64,000 bases of DNA from Thalassobaculum sp. OXR-137. GTDB lineage: Bacteria; Pseudomonadota; Alphaproteobacteria; Thalassobaculales; Thalassobaculaceae. The stretch covers positions 4,014,001-4,078,000 of the forward strand of contig NZ_CP139715.1 in the NCBI RefSeq assembly GCF_034377285.1. Reading direction: 5' to 3'. The translations under genes and the position numbers were made by a program. The notes under the pieces are model-generated. The model saw only the letters and a program-made list of their open reading frames with translations. It did no database searches and was not told the DNA's origin. Positions 1-8,664 of the stretch are shown in pieces (the stretch's first letter is position 1; every line of letters begins with the position of its first letter).

Positions 1-92
1 ATGGCGTCCAGCCCCGAACTGGCGCCGGTCACAATCTGACGCAGCGGCCGGATCGCCTGGATTCCTCCTCGATTCAACCGGTTGGAGCGCAT
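1..92 (-). CDS. possible 5' end of a gene running off the left edge
   Basis: An open minus-strand frame begins at an ATG at 92 and stays open to the window edge (30 codons visible). It contains VTGASSG, which superficially resembles the Rossmann loop of short-chain dehydrogenases, but the next residues (LDA) do not continue that motif. A GAGGAGG stretch lies inside the frame without a start codon at a suitable distance, so the true start is unclear. On the plus strand bases 1-39 are also open up to a TGA and could be the tail of another gene. The stretch 93-225 holds a 14-base palindrome at 114-127 and an AT-rich segment (160-205) that may carry the promoter of the next gene. Confidence 0.2.
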   Translation of the reverse strand, partial: MRSNRLNRGGIQAIRPLRQIVTGASSGLDA

Positions 93-225
93 TCCGTTCG
101 GCGGTTTCGACCCGGCCCGATCGGGCCCGCCGGGACACCGCGGGTAGCGCCTCACCCGGTAATCACGTTATTAGACATTTTCAGGTAACTAAAAATGTTG
201 CAACGAGCCCGGATCAGGTTCCGCC

Positions 226-921
226 ATGCCGCACACTGACGAGCCCGATGCGGTCCGGTCCGGAGAGGCCTTTCTGGCACTCTGCCGCCGGCGGCTGCGC
301 TTCAAGCCGACGCTGGCGCTGGCGGAGCACTGGGCCGCCTCCTTCCTTCGGATGCCGCCGGGCGAGTTGCCGGGCTTCGATCCGATGGATGCAGCCCCCC
401 TGCTGCCGCACGTCTATATTCTCGAGCGCGACGGCGACGCGCTGCGCTATCGGGTGTCGGGCGAGTCGGTCAACGACCTTTTCTTCTCCAGCCATATCGG
501 CAAGACCCTGAGCCAGGTCGTGCCTCCCGCCATCTACAGTCTGGTGGCGCCGTATTTCTTCGACGTGTTCGACCTCAAGGCCTGCATCTTCAAGGGCTAC
601 GTGATCCATACGGGTCTGAGGGCGGCCGAGTTCGAGCGCCTGCTGCTCCCGGTCCGCCGCAACGGCACGCTCCAGCTTCTCGGGCTCCTGTCGCTGAGCA
701 CGACCAGCGCGGTGCGGACCGACGAGGCCGCGCCGTCAGCCGTCGAGGACGGCTTCCATTTCACCCAGATCGCGTTGACCGACGGCACCATCACCGAGTC
801 CCACATCCCGCTGCACGACCTGCCGGTGGACGATCTGCCGTTCAAGGAGCATGTGCGCCAGCACGGCCCCTATGACCTCACCCCAGAGGTCGCTCGAAAA
901 GGTTCTGAAACAGAATGTTAA
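226..921 (+). CDS. PAS-like (PAS_5 type) sensory protein
   Basis: A 231-residue cytoplasmic protein without membrane segments. The pattern of residues 25-170 (LPHVYILERDGD, then RVSGESVN, then a region ending LLLPVRRNG) fits the PAS_5/DUF1457-type domain found in many copies in Rhodospirillales and thought to bind small ligands or act as a sensor. No output domain is visible. The family match is by pattern only. It stands alone upstream of the minus-strand riboflavin cluster, and its last 44 bases overlap the 3' end of the convergent FliL-like gene. The start follows the AT-rich segment at 160-205, and no strong ribosome binding site is visible. Confidence 0.6.
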   Translation: MPHTDEPDAVRSGEAFLALCRRRLRFKPTLALAEHWAASFLRMPPGELPGFDPMDAAPLLPHVYILERDGDALRYRVSGESVNDLFFSSHIGKTLSQVVPPAIYSLVAPYFFDVFDLKACIFKGYVIHTGLRAAEFERLLLPVRRNGTLQLLGLLSLSTTSAVRTDEAAPSAVEDGFHFTQIALTDGTITESHIPLHDLPVDDLPFKEHVRQHGPYDLTPEVARKGSETEC

Positions 922-1357
922 GGACATAGTCCTTACCTATTACCTCATCCAGTTTCGCCAGCAGACGCTCCTTGAGAAACTGTCGGTCGGCGATGCCCGG
1001 CTCGATGTCCAAGGCAGCCAGCGCGTGGACATGGGTGAGGATCGTGTCGATGATCCGCGGCATCTGCTGGGTGACGTAGGCCTGCTTGGGACCGGCCTCG
1101 ACCTCGAGCAGGATGTCCATCACGAGGAACCGGTTCACGTCGCCGTCCTCGAAGATCGGGATGGTCAGCGCCTCGACGTCGATCAGCGCGGTGTTCTCCG
1201 GCTTCTTCTCCTCCACCGGCTCGGTCGGTTCCGGCACCTCGATCCCCATCAGGGTCTGCAGTTGCGGCGGCAGGAGCTGGGGCGCGAAGGATGCCACGCC
1301 GAACAGCCCGCCGCCGACAAGCGCGAGCAGGACGACGAGGATGATCACGATCTTCAT
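878..1357 (-). CDS. FliL-like single-pass membrane protein
   Basis: A 159-residue protein with an N-terminal membrane segment (about residues 4-26), a Pro/Glu-rich linker (about 40-55) and a C-terminal domain whose pattern (RFLVMDILLEVEAG followed by the helix-rich end) resembles the periplasmic part of FliL. FliL proteins support the flagellar stator, but no other flagellar gene is here, so a flagellar role is not established. It is the last gene of the minus-strand run, 14 bases after thiL. Its 3' end overlaps the convergent PAS gene by 44 bases. Confidence 0.55.
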   Translation of the reverse strand: MKIVIILVVLLALVGGGLFGVASFAPQLLPPQLQTLMGIEVPEPTEPVEEKKPENTALIDVEALTIPIFEDGDVNRFLVMDILLEVEAGPKQAYVTQQMPRIIDTILTHVHALAALDIEPGIADRQFLKERLLAKLDEVIGKDYVLNILFQNLFERPLG

Positions 1358-1371
1358 CGTTCAGCGCTCCG

Positions 1372-2364
1372 TCAGAAGTGGCGCCAACCCCGTGCCGTCA
1401 GGCCGTCCAGGGGGTGACCGCGATGGTCGAGGACCTCGACACCGGTGCCGGACTCTACCCGACCGATGCGGGTGACGGATACGCCCGCCTCGCGGCCCGC
1501 TGCCTCGACGGCCGACGCCGCGTCCGCCGGGGCGGTGAACAGCAGTTCGTAGTCGTCCCCGCCCGACAGCGCCAGGGCGAAGAGGTCCGGATCGTCGCTG
1601 ATCAACTCGGCCGCCGAAGCGGACAGCGGCACGCGCGGCCCGTCGATGACCAGCCGGCAGCCGGAATGGGTCGCCAGGTGTCCGGCGTCCTGCAGCAGCC
1701 CGTCGGACACGTCCATGGCCGCGCCGGCGGCGTCGACCAGCCGGCTGCCCAGGCCCACCCGCGGTTGCGGCAGGCGGTAGCGGTCGGCCAAATCGGAGAA
1801 CCGGCCGGGGAACCGCCCCTGGGCGACCAGCAGCCCGAGGGCGCCGTCGCCGATGGTGCCGCTGACCCACAGGTCGTCGCCCGGGCGCGCGCCGCTCCGC
1901 CGCAGCGCCTTGCCGCGCACGCCCAGGCCGAAGGCGGTGATCGAGAGAGTGATCGGGCCCGGCGTCGACACGCTGTCGCCGCCGAGCAGATGGATGCCGA
2001 ATTCCGCCTGGTCGTCCGCCAGGCCGCGGCAGAACGCCTCCAACCAGGCCGCCGGCTCGGCCATGTCCTTCGGCAGGGCCAGGGCGAGGGTATAGCCGTA
2101 GGGTACGGCGCCCATGGCCGCCAGATCCGACAGATTGACCCGCAGCGCCTTGCGCGCCACCAGGTCGGGCGCGTCGTCGGCCAGGAAATGCACCGCCGAC
2201 ACCAGGGCATCGACCGTGACCACCCATTCGCGATCGGCACCGGCATCCGGGAGGGCCGCGGCGTCGTCGGTCAGCCCGTAGGCGCCGGGCGCTCCCTCGG
2301 CCAGCGGCGCGAAGAACCGGGCGATCCGGTCGAACTCGCCCATCGGGGCCGCGTCATCGGTCAT
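1372..2364 (-). CDS. thiL: thiamine-monophosphate kinase
   Basis: ThiL uses ATP to phosphorylate thiamine monophosphate to the active cofactor thiamine diphosphate in the cytoplasm. The 330-residue length is normal. Family signatures are visible: GLTDDAA and VTVDALVSAVHF near the N terminus, LLGGDSVST in the middle, DVSDGLLQD, and GGDDYELLF near residue 270 (PurM/ThiL fold ATP and metal sites). An internal methionine (MGEFDR, residue 8) is an alternative start. The gene lies 21 bases after nusB in the ribD-ribE-ribB-ribH-nusB-thiL run, a common alphaproteobacterial order that suggests co-transcription. Confidence 0.95.
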   Translation of the reverse strand: MTDDAAPMGEFDRIARFFAPLAEGAPGAYGLTDDAAALPDAGADREWVVTVDALVSAVHFLADDAPDLVARKALRVNLSDLAAMGAVPYGYTLALALPKDMAEPAAWLEAFCRGLADDQAEFGIHLLGGDSVSTPGPITLSITAFGLGVRGKALRRSGARPGDDLWVSGTIGDGALGLLVAQGRFPGRFSDLADRYRLPQPRVGLGSRLVDAAGAAMDVSDGLLQDAGHLATHSGCRLVIDGPRVPLSASAAELISDDPDLFALALSGGDDYELLFTAPADAASAVEAAGREAGVSVTRIGRVESGTGVEVLDHRGHPLDGLTARGWRHF

Positions 2365-2385
2365 CCCGCTCGCCCGCCCCGCCCG

Positions 2386-2886
2386 TCACTCGGTCCGGTC
2401 GGAGACCTCGCCCTCGCGCAGCAGGCGCGCGAGCCGGTCGAGGACGGCGTTCACCAGCGCCGGCTCGCGGCCGGAGAAGAAGTCGCGGCCGAGCTCCACA
2501 TACTCGGTGATCACGACCTTGGCCGGGACGTCGCCGAAGGACAGGAGCTCGTAGGCGCCCAGGCGCAGGATCGCGCGCAGCAGCACCTCCAGGCGGCCGA
2601 GCTTGAATTCCGGCTCCAGGGCGTTGCTCAGCATCGGGTCGATGGTCGGGGTGTCGCCATAGGCGCCGAGGACCAGCTTCTCGAAAAACAGCGCGTCGAC
2701 CGGGCGCGACTCGGCGTCGTCAACGATGCCGCTGAAGCCGCGCGACACGAAGGCCGGCACGACCTCGTGGGGCGAGGCCTTGGCGACTTCGATCTCGTAC
2801 AGCGCCTGGGCGGCGGCGAGACGGGCCAGCCGGCGGGCGACGGTCTTGCCGCGGCCGCGGGGACCGGATTTGGCGGATTCGGTCAT
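2386..2886 (-). CDS. nusB: transcription antitermination factor NusB
   Basis: NusB binds the boxA RNA element with NusE (S10) and helps processive transcription of rRNA operons. The 166-residue protein has a basic N terminus (RGRGKTVARRLARLAAAQALYE), then the all-helical NusB core ending in AELGRDF-like and VNAVLDRLARLLR segments, as expected for the C-terminal helices. The ATG overlaps the end of ribH by 4 bases, so the two are translationally coupled. Pairing with ribH is widespread in Proteobacteria. Confidence 0.93.
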   Translation of the reverse strand: MTESAKSGPRGRGKTVARRLARLAAAQALYEIEVAKASPHEVVPAFVSRGFSGIVDDAESRPVDALFFEKLVLGAYGDTPTIDPMLSNALEPEFKLGRLEVLLRAILRLGAYELLSFGDVPAKVVITEYVELGRDFFSGREPALVNAVLDRLARLLREGEVSDRTE

Positions 2887-3326
2887 GACAGGGAGAACTG
2901 GTGACGCAGGGAGACCATGGCCAGGCAGGCCTCGGCGGCATCCTTGCCCTTGTTCTTCTCGGTGACCCGGGCGCGGGCCCAGGCCTGGTCGCCGTTCTCC
3001 ACGGTCAGGATGCCGTAGCCGATCGCCAGGTTCTCGCGCACGGCGAGATCCATCAGCCCGCGGGCGCTCTCGCCGCAGACATAGTCGTAATGGGTGGTCT
3101 CGCCGCGGATCACGCAGCCGAGCGCGACATAGCCGTCATAGGCGGCCCCGCCCTTCAACGCGCCCTGGTGGGCCATGGAGATGGCGCCGGGGATCTCGAA
3201 GGCGCCGGGCACGGTCACCCGGTCGAACTCCACGCCTTCGGCCTCCAGATGCTGGATGGCGCCGCGGACGAGCTCGTCGGCGATGTCCTCGTAAAACCTG
3301 GCTTCAACGATCAGGACTCGGGGCAT
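2883..3326 (-). CDS. ribH: 6,7-dimethyl-8-ribityllumazine synthase
   Basis: RibH condenses 5-amino-6-ribitylaminouracil with 3,4-dihydroxy-2-butanone 4-phosphate, the penultimate step of riboflavin synthesis. The 147 residues match the family length. Visible signatures are VEARFYEDI (aromatic substrate-stacking loop), VPGAFEIP, GCVIRGETTHYDYVC and the C-terminal AAEACLAM helix. It lies 10 bases after ribB, which makes the butanone substrate, and overlaps nusB by 4 bases. The protein normally assembles into pentamers or capsids. Confidence 0.95.
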   Translation of the reverse strand: MPRVLIVEARFYEDIADELVRGAIQHLEAEGVEFDRVTVPGAFEIPGAISMAHQGALKGGAAYDGYVALGCVIRGETTHYDYVCGESARGLMDLAVRENLAIGYGILTVENGDQAWARARVTEKNKGKDAAEACLAMVSLRHQFSLS

Positions 3327-3336
3327 GGTCTTCTTC

Positions 3337-4491
3337 TCACTCGTCCACGGGAATCGGGCGCTGTTCGACGACGCTCAGGCCGTAGCCGTCGAGCCCGATG
3401 ATGGTGCGTTTGGTGTTGGACAGCAGCACCATCTCGTGGATGCCGAGGTCCAGCAGGATCTGGGCGCCGACGCCGTAGTCTCGCAGCTCGGCGTGGGGCG
3501 TGCGCCCTTCCGCCTCGGCGCGCAGCTTGTCGCGCACCCGGTCGGACAGGGAGGTCGGGCTCGGCTCGCGGATCAGCACGACCACGCCGCGCCCGGCCTC
3601 GCCGATCAGCTTCATGGCCGCCCCGAGAGTACCGCCGCGCTTGCCGCTGGCATCGCCGAGCACGTCGTCCAGGACGTTCAGCGCGTGCATGCGGACCAGC
3701 ACGGGATCCTTGGTGGTGATGTCGCCCTTCACCAGCACCACATGCTCGGCGTAGGTCACCTTGTTGGTGTAGACGATCATCCGCCAGTCGCCGCCGAACT
3801 TGCTGCGCAGGGTGGTCTCCACCGCGCGGTCGACGACGCTCTCGGTGCGCCGGCGATAGGCGATCAGGTCGGCGATCGTGGCGATCTTCATGTTGTGGAA
3901 CTGGGCGAACTGCACCAGGTCCGGCAGCCGCGCCATGGTGCCGTCGTCGTTCATGATCTCGCAGATCACGCCGGACGGGTTCAGCCCGGCCATGCGGGCA
4001 ATGTCGACCACCGCCTCGGTATGGCCGGCGCGCACCAGGGTGCCGCCCTCGCGCGCCATCAGCGGGAAGACGTGGCCCGGCGTGACGATATCCTCGCGGC
4101 CGCGCTGCGGATCGATGGCGACCTGGATGGTATGGGCGCGGTCATGGGCCGAGATGCCGGTGGTCACGCCGTCGCGCGCCTCGATGGAGACGGTGAAGGC
4201 GGTCTCGTGCCGGGTCTCGTTGCGCGACGACATCAGCGGCAGGCCGAGCTTGTCGATCCGCTCGCGGGTCAGCGACAGGCAGATCAGCCCGCGCGCATGC
4301 TTGGCCATGAAGTTGATGACTTCCGGCGTGGCCATTTGGGCGACCACGCAGATATCGCCTTCGTTCTCCCGGTTCTCGTCATCGACCAGGATGAACATCC
4401 GTCCGGAGCGGGCCTCCTCGACGACTTCCTCGATGGAGGAGAGCGCGCCGGTATAGACCTCCGACAGGGATTGCGGTTGCTGCTCGGACAT
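3337..4491 (-). CDS. ribB: DHBP synthase with degenerate GTP cyclohydrolase II domain (RibBX type)
   Basis: The 384-residue protein starts with an intact 3,4-dihydroxy-2-butanone 4-phosphate synthase domain (about 15-215; DDENRENEGD, TPGHVFPL, GHTEA motifs), which makes the four-carbon precursor of riboflavin. The C-terminal half has the overall pattern of GTP cyclohydrolase II (DYGVGAQIL, GLDGYGL). It lacks the zinc-binding cysteines: where an active enzyme has three Cys in the HSECLTGD...RCDCG segment, this one reads HALNVLDDVLGDASGKRGG, without Cys. This matches the RibBX variant described in Proteobacteria, so GTP cyclohydrolase II activity is probably encoded elsewhere. The start ATG shares one base with the ribE stop (TGATG). 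The frame is open further upstream, but that part lies inside ribE. Confidence 0.92.
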   Translation of the reverse strand: MSEQQPQSLSEVYTGALSSIEEVVEEARSGRMFILVDDENRENEGDICVVAQMATPEVINFMAKHARGLICLSLTRERIDKLGLPLMSSRNETRHETAFTVSIEARDGVTTGISAHDRAHTIQVAIDPQRGREDIVTPGHVFPLMAREGGTLVRAGHTEAVVDIARMAGLNPSGVICEIMNDDGTMARLPDLVQFAQFHNMKIATIADLIAYRRRTESVVDRAVETTLRSKFGGDWRMIVYTNKVTYAEHVVLVKGDITTKDPVLVRMHALNVLDDVLGDASGKRGGTLGAAMKLIGEAGRGVVVLIREPSPTSLSDRVRDKLRAEAEGRTPHAELRDYGVGAQILLDLGIHEMVLLSNTKRTIIGLDGYGLSVVEQRPIPVDE

Positions 4492-5120
4492 CACGATCCA
4501 TTCGTTCGGCTGATCAGCGACGAGACGGGCACGGTCCCGGTCTCGGCGAGGCGCGCAACGTACCGCGCAAGTAAATCCACTTCCATGTTCAAATTGTCCC
4601 CGACCGACCGCTCGCGGAAGGTGGTGTGATCCCAGGTATGGGGGATCAGGTTGAGCTCGAACCGGCGCCCCTGGACAGCGTTCACGGTCAGCGACACGCC
4701 GTCGAGGCAGACCGAGCCCTTGGTGGCGACGAAGCCCTCCAGCCCCTCGGGCGCTTCCACCGACAGCCGGTGGCTGTCCCCGTCCCGCTCGACCGCGACC
4801 AGCTTCGCCAGTCCGTCCACATGGCCGGTGACCAGATGGCCGCCCAGCTCGGAGCCCAGAGTCAGCGAGCGCTCCAGGTTGACCGGCGTGCCTTCCGCCC
4901 AGGTGCCCAGGGTGGTTTTCGACAGGGTCTCGCCCGAGACGTCGACGGTGAAACTGTCCGCCGTCTTCTCGACCACGGTCAGACAGGCGCCGCCGCAGGC
5001 GATGGAGGCGCCGATATCGACGCTGTCCATGGCGTAGCCGGTGGCGATGACGAAACGCGTGTCGCCGCGCTGCTCGACCGACCGCACGCGGCCGATATCT
5101 GTGATGATGCCTGTGAACAT
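4491..5120 (-). CDS. ribE: riboflavin synthase, alpha subunit type
   Basis: This enzyme dismutates two 6,7-dimethyl-8-ribityllumazine molecules to riboflavin. The 209-residue protein begins MFTGIITDIG, the usual N terminus, and has two lumazine-binding barrel repeats (about 1-97 and 98-195) with GASIACGGACLTV in the first and GSVCLDGVSLTV in the second. It sits between ribD (9 bases upstream) and ribB (one-base overlap), so subunit levels are likely coupled. Confidence 0.95.
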   Translation of the reverse strand: MFTGIITDIGRVRSVEQRGDTRFVIATGYAMDSVDIGASIACGGACLTVVEKTADSFTVDVSGETLSKTTLGTWAEGTPVNLERSLTLGSELGGHLVTGHVDGLAKLVAVERDGDSHRLSVEAPEGLEGFVATKGSVCLDGVSLTVNAVQGRRFELNLIPHTWDHTTFRERSVGDNLNMEVDLLARYVARLAETGTVPVSSLISRTNGS

Positions 5121-5129
5121 GGCCGCAAC

Positions 5130-6251
5130 CTATGTCGCTCGACGCAATGTTTCCAGCGTATCCGCACCAAGACACTCGATCCCGTGCGACCGGAATCGCG
5201 GCGCGCCGGCCAGATCGGTCACGCCGAGCCCGTCCAGGGCCGCTCTGCCGTCGCCGCCGATCGCCACCGGCGCCCGGAACAGCGCCAGGATGTCCACCGC
5301 GTCGGCCCGCAGGAATGCGGCCGCCACGGCGGCCCCGCCCTCGACCAGCACGCTGTTGATGCCGCCCCCCGCCAGAACCGCCAGGACCGCGTCCACCGCC
5401 GGCCTGCCCTCCCCGTCGCCCGCCACCGGCAGGACCGTGGCGCCGAACCGACTGCAGTCGGCCTGGCGCCGGTCCGGCACGTCGCCGCGGCAGACCAGCC
5501 AGGTCGGGACCTGCCCCGCCGTCGCCATCAGGCGGCTGGTCGGCGACAGGGACAGATTGCTGTCCAGAACCACCCGCACGGGAGACTGCGCCTCCAGTCC
5601 CGGCAGACGGCAGGTCAGCTCCGGATCGTCGGCCGCGGCGGTACCCGCGCCGATCAGGATGGCGTCATGGCGGGCGCGCATCAGATGCCCCCTCGCCCGC
5701 GCTTCGGGACCGGTGATCCAGCGGCTGGCGCCGGTTGCAGTGGCGATGCGGCCGTCCAGGCTGGCGGCGAGCTTCAGGGTGACGGCCGGCCGGCCGGTGC
5801 GGCGGCGTTTCAGGTAGCCCGCGAGCACCGATTCGGCCGCCGCCGTCTCCACCCCGGTCACGACCTCGATGCCGGCCGCGCGCAGCATCGCCAAGCCGCC
5901 GCCGTCGACCCTCGGATCCGGATCCTCCACGGCGACCACGACCCGGGCGATGCCGGCCTCGATCAGCGCCTTGGAACAGGGCGGCGTGCGGCCCCAATGG
6001 GCGCAGGGTTCGAGGGTGACATAGGCGGTGGCGCCGCGCGCCGCCTCCCCGGCCAGGGCCAGGGCGTTCGCCTCGGCATGGGGCCGGCCGCCGTCGGAGG
6101 TGCGGGCGCGGGCGACGATCCGGCCGTCGCGCACCAGGACGCAGCCGACGGAGGGGTTGTCCGCCGTGCGCCCTGTCCCACGCCGGGCGAGCCGCAGCGC
6201 GACCGCCATGAAGGCGCGGTCGGCTGCAGCGATGGAGGGATCGGTGGTCAT
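5130..6251 (-). CDS. ribD: bifunctional riboflavin deaminase/reductase RibD
   Basis: RibD deaminates and then reduces the pyrimidine intermediate of riboflavin synthesis. The 373-residue protein has an N-terminal zinc deaminase domain (about 10-150) with HAEANAL and EPCAHWGRTPPC, which supply the zinc ligands and the catalytic Glu, and a C-terminal reductase domain of DHFR-like fold (about 155-370; LKLAASLDGRIA, LVEGGAAVAAAFL). The chosen ATG at 6251 starts MTTDPSIAAADRAFM. The frame is open upstream, but that part overlaps nrdR, which ends 25 bases before. No FMN riboswitch was recognised ahead of the run. Confidence 0.94.
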   Translation of the reverse strand: MTTDPSIAAADRAFMAVALRLARRGTGRTADNPSVGCVLVRDGRIVARARTSDGGRPHAEANALALAGEAARGATAYVTLEPCAHWGRTPPCSKALIEAGIARVVVAVEDPDPRVDGGGLAMLRAAGIEVVTGVETAAAESVLAGYLKRRRTGRPAVTLKLAASLDGRIATATGASRWITGPEARARGHLMRARHDAILIGAGTAAADDPELTCRLPGLEAQSPVRVVLDSNLSLSPTSRLMATAGQVPTWLVCRGDVPDRRQADCSRFGATVLPVAGDGEGRPAVDAVLAVLAGGGINSVLVEGGAAVAAAFLRADAVDILALFRAPVAIGGDGRAALDGLGVTDLAGAPRFRSHGIECLGADTLETLRRAT

Positions 6252-6276
6252 GACAGGCCGCCGCAGGTTCCGGCGG

Positions 6277-6747
6277 TCAGTCGTCGATGTAGTTGCCGCC
6301 GCTCTGGATTTCTTCGACGAAGTTCTCGAAATCCTTCGCCTCGCGGAAGTTCTTGTAGACCGAGGCGAAGCGCACATAGGCGACCGGGTCCACATTGGCG
6401 AGCGCGTCCATGACCATCTCGCCGATCACGTCGGACGGGATCTCGCTCTCCCCCATGCTTTCCAGGCGCCGGACGATGCCGGTCACCAGGCGCTCGATGC
6501 GCTCGGGTTCGACCGGGCGTTTGCGCAGGGCGATCTGGATCGACCGCGCCAGCTTGTCCCGGTCGAAGGGCGCGCGCTTGCCCGTCTTCTTGACCACCGT
6601 CAGCTCGCGAAGCTGAACCCGCTCGAACGTGGTGAAGCGGGCGCTGCATTCCGGGCAGAACCGGCGGCGCCTTATGGCGGTGTTGTCCTCGGTGGGACGG
6701 GAGTCCTTCACCTGAGTGTCTTCATTCCCGCAGAACGGACAGCGCAT
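6277..6747 (-). CDS. nrdR: transcriptional repressor NrdR
   Basis: NrdR represses ribonucleotide reductase genes according to the bound nucleotide (ATP or dATP). The 156-residue protein has the N-terminal zinc ribbon with Cys3, Cys6, Cys31 and Cys34 (MRCPFC and RFCPEC), followed by an ATP-cone domain from about residue 49 ([19 protein letters not shown]). It starts at the ATG at 6747, 20 bases after glyA. Placement between glyA and ribD is common in Alphaproteobacteria. No NrdR box was recognised in the window, so its targets are elsewhere. Confidence 0.95.
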   Translation of the reverse strand: MRCPFCGNEDTQVKDSRPTEDNTAIRRRRFCPECSARFTTFERVQLRELTVVKKTGKRAPFDRDKLARSIQIALRKRPVEPERIERLVTGIVRRLESMGESEIPSDVIGEMVMDALANVDPVAYVRFASVYKNFREAKDFENFVEEIQSGGNYIDD

Positions 6748-6767
6748 GCCTCTACTCCCTCGCTCGC

Positions 6768-8075
6768 TCAGGCCGCGCCCGGGTAGATCGGGAAGCGGTT
6801 GCAGAGCTCCTCGACTTTGGCCCGGACCTGGGCTTCGACCTGGCCGTCGCCCTCGGGGTTGCGGGCCAGACCGTCGACCACGTCGCCGATCAGCTCGCCG
6901 ACAAGACGGAACTCGGCCACACCGAAGCCGCGGGTGGTGCCGGCCGGGGTGCCGAGACGCACGCCGGAGGTCACCATCGGCTTCTGCGGGTCGAACGGCA
7001 CGCCGTTCTTGTTGCAGGTGATGCCGGCGCGCTCCAGGGCGTGCTCGGTATCGCGGCCGGTCAGGCCCTTGGGCCGCAGGTCGACCAGCATCAGGTGGCT
7101 GTCGGTGCCGCCGGACACGATGTCGAGACCGCGGCTCTTCAGCACCTCGGCCAGGGCCTTGGCGTTGTCCACGACGGCCTGGGCATAGGCCTTGAACTCG
7201 GGCCGCAGCGCCTCGCCGAAGGCGACCGCCTTGGCGGCGATCACATGCATCAGCGGACCGCCCTGCAGGCCGGGGAAGACGGCGGAGTTGATCTTCTTCC
7301 CGATATCCTCGTCGCGCGACAGGATCATGCCGCCGCGCGGACCGCGCAGGGTCTTGTGGGTGGTGGTGGTCACCACATCGGCATGGGGCAGCGGGCTCGG
7401 CAGCACGCCGCCGGCGACCAGACCGGCGAAATGCGCCATGTCGACCATGAACAGCGCACCCACGCTGTCGGCGATCTTGCGGAAGCGCGGGAAGTCGATC
7501 TCGCGCGGATAGGCGGAACCACCGGCGATGATCAGGGCCGGCTTGTGCTCCTTGGCGAGGGCTTCGACCTGGTCGTAGTCGATGACGCCCTCTTCCTTGG
7601 TCACGCCGTAGCCGATGGCGTTGAACCACTTGCCCGACAGGTTCGGCTTGGCGCCATGGGTCAGGTGGCCGCCGGCATCGAGCGACATGCCGAGAATCGT
7701 GTCGCCCGGCTTCAGCAGGGCCAGGAACACCGCCTGGTTGGCGGACGCGCCGCAATGGGGCTGCACATTGGCGAAGGCGCAGTCGAACAGCTTCTTCGCC
7801 CGGTCGATGGCGAGCTGTTCGGCGATGTCGACGAACTCGCAGCCGCCATAATAGCGCCGTCCCGGATAGCCTTCGGCGTATTTGTTGGTCAGGACCGAGC
7901 CCTGGGCCTCCAGCACGGCGCGGGAGACGATGTTCTCCGAGGCGATCAGCTCGATCTGCGACTGCTGGCGGTGCAGTTCCTTGGTGATCGAACCGAGCAG
8001 CTCGGCGTCGCTCTCGGCCAGGGTCGCGCCGAAGAAGCTTTCGGCATCGGTATGAAGATCGGTAGCGAGGGTCAT
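6768..8075 (-). CDS. glyA: serine hydroxymethyltransferase
   Basis: GlyA is a PLP enzyme that converts serine and tetrahydrofolate to glycine and 5,10-methylene-tetrahydrofolate, the main cellular source of one-carbon units. The 435-residue length is normal. Visible features are [25 protein letters not shown], the PLP-Lys motif [14 protein letters not shown] (Lys near 241) and the C-terminal [11 protein letters not shown]. It lies 94 bases downstream of rpiB and 20 bases upstream of nrdR, and probably shares transcripts with both. Confidence 0.97.
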   Translation of the reverse strand: MTLATDLHTDAESFFGATLAESDAELLGSITKELHRQQSQIELIASENIVSRAVLEAQGSVLTNKYAEGYPGRRYYGGCEFVDIAEQLAIDRAKKLFDCAFANVQPHCGASANQAVFLALLKPGDTILGMSLDAGGHLTHGAKPNLSGKWFNAIGYGVTKEEGVIDYDQVEALAKEHKPALIIAGGSAYPREIDFPRFRKIADSVGALFMVDMAHFAGLVAGGVLPSPLPHADVVTTTTHKTLRGPRGGMILSRDEDIGKKINSAVFPGLQGGPLMHVIAAKAVAFGEALRPEFKAYAQAVVDNAKALAEVLKSRGLDIVSGGTDSHLMLVDLRPKGLTGRDTEHALERAGITCNKNGVPFDPQKPMVTSGVRLGTPAGTTRGFGVAEFRLVGELIGDVVDGLARNPEGDGQVEAQVRAKVEELCNRFPIYPGAA

Positions 8076-8169
8076 GAAGAGATCGGTCTCCTTCGGACCT
8101 CAGTCTGGGTCAGGTGATAGCGAATGGTGCGGCGCGCGCCGGTTCCGGCGAGCGCCCTCTAGCGGCGCC

Positions 8170-8619
8170 CTACAACTCCGGCGGATTGGTCATCTTGCCG
8201 ACGCGCCGGGCGTGGCGGTCGCCGCCGAATTCGGTGGCCAGGAACGTCTCCACGCAGTCCCGTGCCAGCTCGACGCCGATCAGCCGCCCGCCCAGGGCGA
8301 TCACGTTGGCGTCGTTATGCTCCCGGCACAGCCGCGCGGTGGTCACGTCGTGGCACAGGGCGGCGCGCACCCAGGGATATCTGTTGGCGGCGATGCTGAT
8401 TCCAAGCCCGGTGCCGCAAACGAGAACGCCCCGCGCCACCCGGCCGTCCTTCAGGGCGCGCGCCATCTCGAAAGCGAAATCCGGATAATCGACGGACTCC
8501 GAGCCGTCGGTGCCGAGATCCACCACCTCGAATCCTTTATCACGCAGAAATTCCGCGAGATCGGACTTGAGCGGAAAACCGGCATGATCGGATGCAACGG
8601 CGATCGCGGCAGAGGTCAT
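8170..8619 (-). CDS. rpiB: ribose-5-phosphate isomerase B
   Basis: RpiB interconverts ribose 5-phosphate and ribulose 5-phosphate. Ribulose 5-phosphate is also the substrate of the nearby RibB. The 149-residue protein has the RpiB/LacA pattern: VASDHAGF near the N terminus, DYPDFAFEMARAL, VLVCGTGLGISIAANR with the catalytic Cys, and HNDANVIALGGR. It is the first gene of the minus-strand run. Its upstream region has a TATATAA element flanked by an inverted repeat at 8637-8664. Confidence 0.94.
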   Translation of the reverse strand: MTSAAIAVASDHAGFPLKSDLAEFLRDKGFEVVDLGTDGSESVDYPDFAFEMARALKDGRVARGVLVCGTGLGISIAANRYPWVRAALCHDVTTARLCREHNDANVIALGGRLIGVELARDCVETFLATEFGGDRHARRVGKMTNPPEL

Positions 8620-8636
8620 ATTCTATGGCTCCGAGA

Positions 8637-8664
8637 CAAGTTCGCCCCTATATAAGCCAACTTG
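8637..8664 (-). promoter_or_regulatory. inverted repeat around a -10-like box upstream of rpiB
   Basis: CAAGTT (8637-8642) and AACTTG (8659-8664) form a perfect 6-base inverted repeat with 16 bases between. The minus-strand -10-like sequence TTATATAG lies within the spacer (8648-8655). This geometry fits an operator over a promoter, about 20-45 bases ahead of the rpiB start. No clear -35 box was found and the regulator is unknown. Confidence 0.3.

Noticed and set aside
851-1417. Long open frames antisense to the FliL-like gene and many similar antisense frames across the window
   Set aside because: They are explained by high GC content; the products are rich in Arg, Gln and His, lack domains, and lie opposite genes with clear families.
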